This document shows positions 28,884 through 36,889 of a stretch of 64,000 nt of DNA, piece after piece. Positions within the stretch are counted from its first letter, which is position 1; each line of letters begins with the position of its first letter. Source of the stretch: Marinicellulosiphila megalodicopiae (GTDB lineage Bacteria > Pseudomonadota > Gammaproteobacteria > Pseudomonadales > Natronospirillaceae); NCBI RefSeq assembly GCF_045862395.1, contig NZ_AP023087.1:2232001-2296000 (forward strand). Reading direction: 5' to 3'. The notes below the pieces were generated by a model. That model did no database searches, had not been told where the DNA came from, and worked only from the letters and a program-made list of their open reading frames with translations. The translations under genes were made by a program, and so were the position numbers.

Positions 28884-29266
28884 CCAAAGGTCACCTGTTT
28901 GTCTGCATTGTCCATGCTTGTTAAAAATTCCCCTAAACCCACAATGTTAAAACATGAATGTACATTGCTTTGATTTTTGTTGTAACGAGCACAATCCGCA
29001 TCGTTTAAAACGCCGCGTTTAATAGCGGCACTGACGCATACGTTTAATTCGATTTGATTTTGGTTTGAAAAATCTAACCAATTTTGTTGGGTTGGATATT
29101 CATCCTGTGCAGGGACCAATAAATTTGATGCAAGTATAACGGCATCTTGATAAAAGAAAATCTGTTCTATTTGATGGTTTTTTGCAATTAATGCATTACA
29201 AAATCGAATGGCTGTACGGTGTGCGCTGTCAAGTGGATGAGCAACTACACAGATGCTGAATTTCAT
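28880..29266 (-). CDS. tusD: TusD (DsrE family)
   Basis: 128 residues. Receives sulfur from TusA. The active-site Cys lies in the conserved helix start ELNVCVSAAIKRGV. First gene of tusD-tusC-tusB-tusE-ybiB on the minus strand. Confidence 0.92.
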   Translation of the reverse strand: MKFSICVVAHPLDSAHRTAIRFCNALIAKNHQIEQIFFYQDAVILASNLLVPAQDEYPTQQNWLDFSNQNQIELNVCVSAAIKRGVLNDADCARYNKNQSNVHSCFNIVGLGEFLTSMDNADKQVTFG

Positions 29267-29356
29267 GGCTAGAATTGTCGCGTATAAAAAACTCCATTAT
29301 ACGCAACTGATTTGAATTGTTATAGGCGTTATTGAATATTCAAAACAGCCTGTTGA

Positions 29357-29674
29357 TTATGCGTATTGTTCATGTTGTAGCAATCGAATAAATAAGCGCA
29401 TTTTTAAATTATCTGCTTCAAAATCGTGAGGGCGTTTCATTAGGTAATCCATACATTTTTGTACTATATCGTCCCAGCTGTTACCAACTAAGTGACTTGC
29501 AGGGCAATGTTCTAAAGATTTTTCAATTTGATCAACTAAATAGTCAGAGGTTAATCCGTTTGGAAGGTATGCATATTGATCATTAATGCGATCAAACATA
29601 GCTCGAGCAACTTGACCACGTCTAAAAATTGAATAGTTTTGAGTAGACTTTTTGCGAATTGGAACAATAGCCAT
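29357..29674 (-). CDS. Hypothetical protein, 105 residues
   Basis: A basic N-terminus (MAIVPIRKKSTQNYSIFRR) and a helical body ending LKMRLFIRLLQHEQYA. No signal or membrane segment. Family not recognised. It lies upstream of the tus genes on the same strand with a 90-base gap. Compact size and charge would suit a small nucleic-acid-binding or regulatory protein, but nothing shows this directly. Confidence 0.6.
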   Translation of the reverse strand: MAIVPIRKKSTQNYSIFRRGQVARAMFDRINDQYAYLPNGLTSDYLVDQIEKSLEHCPASHLVGNSWDDIVQKCMDYLMKRPHDFEADNLKMRLFIRLLQHEQYA

Positions 29675-30040
29675 AATGATTCCCTTGGGCGCATGAATTG
29701 GAGTGAGATCACTTTAAAGGGGATTGAATTGAGTGACAATGGATAACTCGGTGGATAAATGGTTGATATCTTGAGTATAAATTAGGTATAACCAAGGTAT
29801 TAAATTGCCTTTTTAAATCAATCACTTACGAGGCGGTTGTTTGAGCTTTTGATCAAAAAATGTCCACGTGAAACATATTAGGTATCAAAATAAGGGGGTT
29901 TTAGTATTAAAATTTCAATCTTTAGAATAGAGGTGCTGATAAGTGGTTGCATTTAAGAAAGTGTAATATTTCCTATTGCCTTAAAATGGGTTCTAAGCAA
30001 TCATACGCATCTTTATTTTTGGTAAGGTTTAATAAGATTT
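29675..30040. other. 366-base gene-free stretch
   Basis: No credible reading frame. It holds CACGTGAAACA (29865-29875), equal to the right two-thirds of the ParB parS consensus but with a poor left arm, and one near-match to a DnaA box (GTGGATAA, 29751-29758). It probably also carries promoters for plsC and the 105-residue gene. No terminator or RNA recognised. Confidence 0.4.
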
Positions 30041-30850
30041 ATGGGTGTGTTTCGTATAGCAATCAAAAGTTTGTTTGTCATCCTGATGCTTATATTTGGT
30101 TTCGTTATTATATTATTTAGCATGTGTTTACGTGCGATAAAACTTATTAATATGCTTCAGTTGTTGTTTGTTGTGAGAAAATGGTATCAATTATTACTGT
30201 TTTTCTTGGACATAAAAGTTCACGTTCAATCAAATAAGCAAAAGCCAGATCAATTAAAAGCCTCTGTAGTGGTGGCAAATCATATTTCTTGGTTAGATAT
30301 TGTTGTACTTGGCAGTGTTATTCCTACCGATTTTTTATCAAAGTCTGAAGTTCGAAACTGGCCATTAATAGGTTGGATGGCTAATCAAATTGGGACGTTA
30401 TTTATCAAACGTGGCGGCGGCGGTGACGTTGACGGATTAAAAGTTCAAATGCTTGAGTACGTCAATGATGGTAAAAATATATTGTTTTTTCCAGAAGGAA
30501 CTACAGGTAAAGGGGATGGTTTAATGGTGTTTAGGCCAAGATTGTTTTCTACAGCTATAGATGCAAAAGCAAACATATTACCTCTAGCAATAAAATATGG
30601 ATTACAACAAGGTGCTCATCCGGTGATTCCTTACGGGTCTGAACAAACGATTTTTGTAAATTTACTTTCGGTTATGGCGTATGGTCATGTGGATGTCTAT
30701 GTTCAATTTGGACAAACAATTTCATCAAAAGAGACCAATCGAGATGCATTAGCAAATACTGCCCAAAAACAAATTGGTAATATGCTTAATCTTTCTCAAT
30801 CTCAGATAAAACAACGCTACCAGCGCACAAATGAATCAGTTGCTGATTAA
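30041..30850 (+). CDS. plsC: 1-acyl-sn-glycerol-3-phosphate acyltransferase
   Basis: 269 residues with N-terminal hydrophobic segments (LFVILMLIFGFVIILFSMCL) and the PlsC domain: NHISWLD (HxxxxD motif), LFIKRGGGG and FPEGTTGKGDG. Adds the second acyl chain to lysophosphatidate in membrane phospholipid synthesis. Its last 65 bases overlap the convergent yigZ gene. Confidence 0.9.
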   Translation: MGVFRIAIKSLFVILMLIFGFVIILFSMCLRAIKLINMLQLLFVVRKWYQLLLFFLDIKVHVQSNKQKPDQLKASVVVANHISWLDIVVLGSVIPTDFLSKSEVRNWPLIGWMANQIGTLFIKRGGGGDVDGLKVQMLEYVNDGKNILFFPEGTTGKGDGLMVFRPRLFSTAIDAKANILPLAIKYGLQQGAHPVIPYGSEQTIFVNLLSVMAYGHVDVYVQFGQTISSKETNRDALANTAQKQIGNMLNLSQSQIKQRYQRTNESVAD

Positions 30851-31382
30851 ATTCAGCAGATTGAGTTAGCGGTACATTAATCGTCATCATTAACTGTTCA
30901 CTATATTGGCAGTCCAATATAGTGAACGGCATTTGCGAACAATAATGGCGAATTTTATTCTCAAATGAAAAATCACAAACAACCATAAAGGTCGTCTTTT
31001 TAATCTGCTCAACCAACTCACATTGATCCAAGCATTGATTCACCGCCTGTCCATAAGCTCGAATCAACCCGCCAGCACCTAACTTTATTCCACCAAAATA
31101 CCGAACCACAACCGCTAACGTATTCACTAAATCATTATGCTGTAAAATCGAAAACATCGGTTTGCCCGCAGTACCCGACGGCTCGCCATCATCCCCCATA
31201 CCGCTATGATTCCCAACCAAAAATGCGTAACAAATATGCCTAGCATCGGGATAGCGTTGTTTTAAATCATGCAATACAGCATTAACTTCTGACTTATCTT
31301 GAATCGGATAGACATAGGTAATGAACTGGCTTTTTTTAATAATTAACTCAAAATGCCCAGCTTCTTTAAGCTCAAAAGGCAT
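30786..31382 (-). CDS. yigZ: IMPACT-family protein YigZ
   Basis: About 198 residues. UPF0029/IMPACT N-terminal domain with the signature HICYAFLVG and DDGEPSGTAGKPMFSIL, then VVVRYFGGIKLGAGGLIRAYG, and a ferredoxin-like C-terminal domain. The function in bacteria is unclear; relatives are linked to translation. ATG 31382 (MPFELKEAGHF) overlaps the stop of the upstream gene by one base, so the two are coupled. Confidence 0.9.
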   Translation of the reverse strand: MPFELKEAGHFELIIKKSQFITYVYPIQDKSEVNAVLHDLKQRYPDARHICYAFLVGNHSGMGDDGEPSGTAGKPMFSILQHNDLVNTLAVVVRYFGGIKLGAGGLIRAYGQAVNQCLDQCELVEQIKKTTFMVVCDFSFENKIRHYCSQMPFTILDCQYSEQLMMTINVPLTQSAEFNQQLIHLCAGSVVLSEIEKD

Positions 31383-31708
31383 TAACGCAAGCCCACTTTC
31401 ATAAGCGCCGTGCAAAATACAGCGTTCACTTTTTCAGACAAAACCTCCTTAAACTCAGATGCGGGATCATCATCCATTGAATGTAATTGATACTGCACAA
31501 TGGTGGGTTTGGTGTCATCTAACAAAAACGTAATTCTGCGACGATTTCGCTGATTATCAACGGTTAATAAATCGCATTTAAAGCCTTGTTTACGTAATTG
31601 ACGGTTGATGCCCACAATAGGGTCAATATCGCAAAACTCTTCTTGAATGGTTTTTTGTGAATGACTGAAAATTTCAGCTAGCCAATACACCGCGTCTTTT
31701 TGACTCAT
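31382..31708 (-). CDS. Hypothetical protein, 108 residues, coupled to yigZ
   Basis: MSQKDAVYWLAEIFSHSQ, no signal peptide, mixed alpha/beta, with a basic stretch QRNRRRITFLLDD. Family not recognised. Its stop overlaps the yigZ start (TAATG), so the two proteins probably work together or need similar amounts. Confidence 0.65.
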   Translation of the reverse strand: MSQKDAVYWLAEIFSHSQKTIQEEFCDIDPIVGINRQLRKQGFKCDLLTVDNQRNRRRITFLLDDTKPTIVQYQLHSMDDDPASEFKEVLSEKVNAVFCTALMKVGLR

Positions 31709-31799
31709 AATGATCTCAATTATATAAAAGCGGGGGATTATCAGGGGTTCTTACACATTAATCAATTCAGATAAATTAATTTGAAATCACAAAAAAAAC

Positions 31800-31827
31800 C
31801 TTGAACTTAAAATCAACGTCCCCATTA
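31800..31827 (+). promoter_or_regulatory. Sigma-32 heat-shock promoter of htpG
   Basis: CTTGAAC (31800-31806), 13 bases, then CCCCATTA (31820-31827) closely match the RpoH consensus (CTTGAAA, N11-16, CCCATNT). It lies about 110 bases before the htpG start. Confidence 0.8.
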
Positions 31828-31936
31828 AAGCTAGCACTTATGAATGAGGCAAATTATTGCGCAAGAATAAGCCAATAATGTCTTTAGGGTTTTACTTAAA
31901 GAATCCAAATAAACTAAATTAACTAAGGTGAGTTAC

Positions 31937-33865
31937 ATGACACAAGAAACACAAAAAGAAACCCACAGTTTTCAAACTGAAGTCAAACAACTATTAAATT
32001 TGATGGTGCATTCTTTGTACTCAAATAAGGAAATTTTCTTACGTGAGTTAATTTCAAACGCTAGTGATGCGTCGGACAAATTCCGTTTTAAAGCATTAAA
32101 AGATGACTCATTGTATGAAAACCAACCTGACTTAAAAGTCACCATTACTTTTAACAAAGAAGCAAAAACATTAACCATCGCTGATACAGGTATCGGCATG
32201 GACAAAGACGACGTAATCTCACACTTAGGTACCATTGCTAAGTCTGGTACGGCTGAATTTTTAAGCAACATGACCGGCGATGAGAAAAAAGATTCTCAGC
32301 TAATCGGTCAATTCGGTGTAGGTTTTTACTCGGCATTTATCGTGGCAGACGAAGTAACCGTTGTCACTCGTAAGCCTGGTCAACCAGTTGACGAAGCCAC
32401 ACAGTGGATCTCAAAAGGCGACGGCGAATTCACATTAGAAACCGTTTCTAAAGAACACCGTGGTACGTCTATTACGCTTCACTTAAAAGACGACGAAGTT
32501 GAATTTGCCGACGCACACCGTCTTCGTGGTTTAGTGCGTAAGTACTCTGACCATATTTCAATTCCTGTTGAAATGATCAAAGAAGCTACACCTGAATTTG
32601 ATGATGAAGGCAACATCAAAGAAGTTGAAGGTGAGCAGCCAGTTGAATTTGAAGCCGTTAACTCTGCAACAGCACTTTGGACGAAGTCACGTTCAGAAGT
32701 CACTGATGAAGAATATCAAGAATTCTACAAGCATATTTCTCATGATTACCAAGATGCATTAACTTGGAGCCACAACAAAGTTGAAGGTAAATTAGAATAC
32801 ACATCATTATTGTATATTCCTGCCATGGCACCGTTTGACATGTACAACCGTGATCAAAACAAAGGCTTAAAATTATACGTTCAACGTGTGTTCATCATGG
32901 ACGAAGCGGAACAATTTTTACCAATGTACTTACGTTTCATTAAAGGTGTGATCGATTCAAACGATTTATCCCTAAACGTATCACGTGAAATTTTACAATC
33001 AGACAAAACCATCGACTCAATGCGCAGCGCATTAACCAAACGTGTTGTTGACATGATCGCTAAAATGGCGAAAAAAGACGAAACAAAATACTTAGAATTC
33101 TACAAACAATTCGGTCAAGTATTAAAAGAAGGCCCTGCAGAAGACAACACAAACAAAGAAAAAATCTTAAACTTGTTACGTTTCTCAAGCACACATACTG
33201 ACAGCGAAGTACAAGATCAAGCATTAAAAGCTTACGTTGAACGCATGAAAGAAGGCCAAGATAAAATTTACTACATCACCGCTGAGAACTTCATTACGGG
33301 TAAAAACTCACCGCACTTAGAAGTCTTCCGTAAAAAAGGCATCGAAGTATTAATTTTGTCTGATCGTGTAGACGAATGGATGATGGGTTATGTGCATGAG
33401 TTTGATGGTAAGTCATTCCAAAACGTAGCAAAAGGTCAATTAGATCTAACTAAGTTTGAAACCGAAGAAGAGAAAAAAGAACAAGAAAGCACAGACAAAA
33501 ATTTCGAAAGCTTATTAAAACAAGTGAAAGAAATTTTAAAAGAAGAAGTAGAAGACGTGCGATTAACCTACCGTTTGACTGATTCACCTGCGTGTTTAGT
33601 CTTAAGTGAAAATGATATGGGCGCTCAAATGCGTAAAATCATGGAAGCGGCTGGTCAAAAAATGCCTGAATCTAAAGCAACATTAGAGCTTAACCCAGAG
33701 CATCCATTAGTTGCACGTTTAAACACAGAGTCAGATGATCAACGTGTAAGTGATTTATCACACATCTTGTTTGAACAAGCGCAATTAGCAGAAGGCGGAC
33801 AGTTAAAAGATCCTGCGGCTTATGTTAAACGTTTGAATACATTGCTTTTATCTTTAGCTGGGTAA
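31937..33865 (+). CDS. htpG: Chaperone HtpG (Hsp90)
   Basis: About 642 residues. GHKL ATPase N-domain with ELISNASDASDK and DTGIGM, the GQFGVGFYSAFIVAD loop, the middle-domain signature and a C-terminal dimerisation domain. Cytosolic Hsp90 that remodels client proteins with DnaK. ATG 31937 is preceded by AAGGTGAG; a GTG three codons earlier is less likely. Heat-shock control is supported by the sigma-32-like promoter upstream. Confidence 0.97.
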   Translation: MTQETQKETHSFQTEVKQLLNLMVHSLYSNKEIFLRELISNASDASDKFRFKALKDDSLYENQPDLKVTITFNKEAKTLTIADTGIGMDKDDVISHLGTIAKSGTAEFLSNMTGDEKKDSQLIGQFGVGFYSAFIVADEVTVVTRKPGQPVDEATQWISKGDGEFTLETVSKEHRGTSITLHLKDDEVEFADAHRLRGLVRKYSDHISIPVEMIKEATPEFDDEGNIKEVEGEQPVEFEAVNSATALWTKSRSEVTDEEYQEFYKHISHDYQDALTWSHNKVEGKLEYTSLLYIPAMAPFDMYNRDQNKGLKLYVQRVFIMDEAEQFLPMYLRFIKGVIDSNDLSLNVSREILQSDKTIDSMRSALTKRVVDMIAKMAKKDETKYLEFYKQFGQVLKEGPAEDNTNKEKILNLLRFSSTHTDSEVQDQALKAYVERMKEGQDKIYYITAENFITGKNSPHLEVFRKKGIEVLILSDRVDEWMMGYVHEFDGKSFQNVAKGQLDLTKFETEEEKKEQESTDKNFESLLKQVKEILKEEVEDVRLTYRLTDSPACLVLSENDMGAQMRKIMEAAGQKMPESKATLELNPEHPLVARLNTESDDQRVSDLSHILFEQAQLAEGGQLKDPAAYVKRLNTLLLSLAG

Positions 33866-33896
33866 ATGTTCTTTATGTTTAATTCTGCTTTTTAAG

Positions 33897-34037
33897 TTTA
33901 ATTCTTAAAGAGACAAGAATTAAACGCTTGATGAGAATTTTTGCGGAAGGAAACCTTCCTTGAATTCTCAGTCGCTCTGTATATCGGACTTCTGTCCGTC
34001 AAACTAATTAAAGCCATCCTTGTGATGGCTTTTTTTT
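33897..34037 (+). ncRNA. Candidate structured small RNA or 3' UTR after htpG
   Basis: Four stems follow one another within 141 bases: 33897-33906/33915-33924 (10 bp); 33932-33939/33963-33970 with an inner GGAAGG/CCTTCC stem (33945-33950/33954-33959); 33985-33989/33994-33998 (5 bp, TTCT loop); and the terminator at 34011-34031 with a T-run to 34037. No reading frame. It may be an independent RNA or a processed htpG 3' end. Class not recognised. Confidence 0.45.
34011..34037 (+). terminator. Rho-independent terminator
   Basis: AAGCCATC and GATGGCTT around a CTTGT loop, running into eight Ts. Ends htpG and/or the candidate RNA. Confidence 0.9.
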
Positions 34038-34805
34038 AATATTCAGTGAATAGATTGTCGGCTTGATAACACAGGGATGTAGCTTATTGTGTGTATCAAA
34101 GTAAGTCGTAAAAATGTATTTGATACTTTTATTGATTATTTATTGAAGAATAAAATTAAACCAGGCGGAATTTTGCTAGAAAAATTGGTGATTAAATGAA
34201 TATTGTAAATAGTATCTATGGTAGCAGAACAACGGCATTAATAAATAATGCTTATTTTGATTGTTATGGTTGTATTTATGAATGGAATAATAATTTATCA
34301 ATTTGTTTTCAACTTGAAAACGAAAAAATTCTATCGTTAATTGAACATAAATATGAAGTTATTATTGCTAATAAATTTTATAATTCGTTCTATATGTTGG
34401 ACGGTTCTAAATTTGATAGACGATCTGCTGTAGATAAATTCAAATTACACCCTGAATTGACATATAAATTAATCGATAGTGAAAATCATCAGTTACTTAT
34501 AGTTAATGACGAGTCGTTATCTATACCAAAAACTGCAAGTGTTATTTTTAGTGGGAATAATTGTTTATTATATCAATTCAATCAAAAGTTGTTTGTATTA
34601 ACAGATAAGCTTAAAGTTTTGGATACTTATGATTTATTGAAATATAAAGTTTCAATAATTGATGAAGATATTTATTTTTTTAATCTTATTGATTTAGGGT
34701 TTTATTTTTTAAATGTAGATGATTTGCAATGCGAGTTAATATTTATAGATACAGTTCGTAGTGATAATGATTTCAAACAAGATATTCATAAAATTGGAGA
34801 GTTAG

Positions 34806-35977
34806 GGAAACTCTGTTTAAATAATGCTAAAATATGAGTGTCCATTAATTTTAAATAAAACCTATATATCACATGAAACAACTCAGCTTTACAGACGCAG
34901 AATCCCATTTAAAACGAAAACAAACTCGAAAAGAAAAATTCCTTAATCAAATGGAAGAACTTGTTCCTTGGGGCGTTTTTCTGCCTATCATCGAGCCATT
35001 TTATCCAAAAATGCATAAAAAAGGTCGTCAGCCTTACCCGCTTGAAACGATGCTTCGTGTTCATTTAATGCAAAACTGGTATACGATGAGTGATCCATCA
35101 ATGGAGGATGCACTTTATGAAATTGCATCTATGCGACAATTTGCTCGATTAGAATTAACACATAAAATTCCTGATGAAACGACCATCTTAAAATTTAGGC
35201 ATTTGCTTGAGAAGCATAAATTACAAGAAAAAATGTAACAAGCCATGAACCAAATTATGGTTGATCAAGGTGTATTATTAAAAGAAGGGACACTGATGGA
35301 CGCCACAATTATTCACGCATCACCTTCAACCAAAAACAAATCGAAAGCACGCGATCCAGAAATGCATTCCTGCAAAAAAGCGAATCAATATTATTTTGGA
35401 ATGAAAGCGCACGTGGGTGTTGACATGTACACAGGCGTGGCGCACAGCATGACTTTCACATCGGCTAATCATCATGATGTGACCGAAGCGCATAATTTAT
35501 TGCACGGTGAAGAAAAATTAATCGGCGGTGATAGCGGATATTTAGGTGCGGATCAGCGTGAAGAAAATAAAGATGTTTCAGCCCAATGGCTGATCGCAGA
35601 GCGACCAAGTTCATTGGTAAAAAAACACGGGACGGGCACAATTTACAATGACAAAAAAGCCACGGAAAAAATAAAGGCGCAATTAAGAGCGAAGGTGGAG
35701 CATATTTTTAGAATCGTAAAGTGTCAGTTTGGATTTCGAAAAGTGAAATACAAAGGGCTAGCAAAAAATGCGGCACAGCTGACGATGTTATTTACGTTAG
35801 CCAATATTTATATGATGAGGAATTTATAAATGAACTAGGCGAGTTACGCCTAGAATTTGGCAAACCAGCCAAATTCTAGGAAGTATGCGAGTTTTTTCGC
35901 AATTTCAGGGTGTTTTTTAGAAAAAAAATTGTAAGATTTTTTTTATTGAGTCTTTAGGATTCTAAATCAGAGATTCC
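34806..35977 (+). mobile_element. IS5-family insertion sequence (1172 bp)
   Basis: Ends are imperfect inverted repeats: GGAAACTCTGTTTA on the left and, read inwards, GGAATCTCTGATTTAG on the right. The flanks carry a 4-bp duplication TTAG (34802-34805 and 35978-35981), typical of IS5 (YTAR target). It encodes an IS5-group transposase with a nonsense codon. After the transposase come two hairpins (CTAGGCG/CGCCTAG and AGAATTTGGC/GCCAAATTCT) that may block read-through. Confidence 0.88.
34873..35829 (+). pseudogene. IS5-group transposase with one in-frame stop
   Basis: The protein closely follows E. coli IS5 transposase: QTRKEKFLNQMEELVPW, PFYPKMHKKGRQPYPLETML, DALYEIASMRQFARLEL, GTLMDATIIHASPSTKNK, HFxxKAH-type FGMKAHVGVD, LIAERPSS and QFGFRKVKYKGLAKNAAQLT. 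A TAA at 35236-35238 interrupts it after HKLQEKM; the same frame resumes QAMNQIMVDQG. One nonsense change separates two fragments of 121 and 194 residues, so it is probably inactive unless read through. Confidence 0.85.
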
Positions 35978-36716
35978 TTAGGTGAAAATAAAATTATAAA
36001 AATATTTGATAATATTTATGTATGGAATTCTAGAAATGATATTGAATTAGTAAAATTAGATAGTAATAAAAAAATAAATTTTGCCTATGCAAAAAGTAAT
36101 ATCTTATATGTTGTTTATTTTTACGAGCCAATACTTTACGCCTACGACACCAACTTCAAACAACTACCTAGTAATGTAGTATTGCCTAGGAGCACTGATT
36201 ACATTGCAAATATATCTTATGAGGGTAAAAATAATATTTGTAGAATGGTCAATCATGCTGATTTTAGTCGTACTTATTTTGCCAAATGGAATGATGACGA
36301 ATTTCTTAAAAATGACAAAATTGAGGTTCAATTGGAAAATGACTTATTTAATCTAAATCCAGAGCTCAATGACGAAAAATTAAATTATAATGTGGTTGTT
36401 ACGTTAGATGAGAGTGTGACATTTGATAATTATATTCGTCATTCATTCTCCGGTTTTAGCGAATTAGTTTGGTCTTTATGTTTTGATAAAGTAAATGATT
36501 TATTTTTGGGTAGAGCGCCTTCCGAATACTCAGGCTTATCTATAATTAGATTGAAAAGAAATATTTATAATCCCTTACAAATTAAAAGAATTAATGATAT
36601 CGCACATGAAATAAATAGACGGATGATGTTGCAAAAAATAAAAGGTACCGATATTACTCCACATTTAGAAATTGAATTAATCTAAGAATCGAGACTAACT
36701 AGGGCGCCCATCTCTA

Positions 36717-36800
36717 AAACAACTAGGGACATCCAAAAGTTTGATAAGTCCCAATTTTGAAATTTAACTGAATTTAAGTAATGGATGTCCTTAGTTGTTT
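36717..36800. repeat. 84-bp element with 19-bp terminal inverted repeats
   Basis: AAACAACTAGGGACATCCA (36717-36735) and TGGATGTCCTTAGTTGTTT (36782-36800) match as inverted repeats at 18 of 19 positions around 46 AT-rich bases. It looks like a MITE or the fused ends of a deleted IS. The just-upstream AACTAGGGCGCCCATC (about 36696-36711) repeats part of the end. Confidence 0.6.
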
Positions 36801-36845
36801 CATAGTGATAAAATCAATCGAACAAAAAAAAAGGGGGGTCAAAGC

Positions 36846-36889
36846 TTGACTTCGGACAACACTAGTGTGTTCCTGCGGTCTGAAGTCAA
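36846..36889 (-). terminator. Stem-loop at the intron 3' junction
   Basis: TTGACTTCGGAC and GTCTGAAGTCAA (36846-36889) pair over 12 bp (one G-T), with an inner AACAC/GTGTT stem. On the minus strand it is followed, after a short G/C block, by nine Ts, so it reads as a terminator. The group II intron ends directly beside it. Confidence 0.55.

Larger units (their letters stand above)
34196..36685 (+). pseudogene. 437-codon gene of unknown function split by IS5-type insertion
   Basis: The 5' part (34196-34805) and 3' part (35982-36685) are in the same frame. Deleting the IS and one copy of the TTAG duplication gives a single open frame of 1314 bases (437 residues). The joined product starts MNIVNSIYGSRTTALINN, is rich in short beta-strands with aromatic residues (LLYQFNQKLFVLTD, KIFDNIYVWNSRND, ILYAYDTNF) suggestive of a beta-propeller, and ends HLEIELI. 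No signal peptide. Family not recognised. The insertion leaves a 213-residue 5' fragment that could still be made. Confidence 0.8.

Noticed and set aside
29751..29758. GTGGATAA as a DnaA box or origin
   Set aside because: Only one near-match, no cluster, no origin-type genes nearby.
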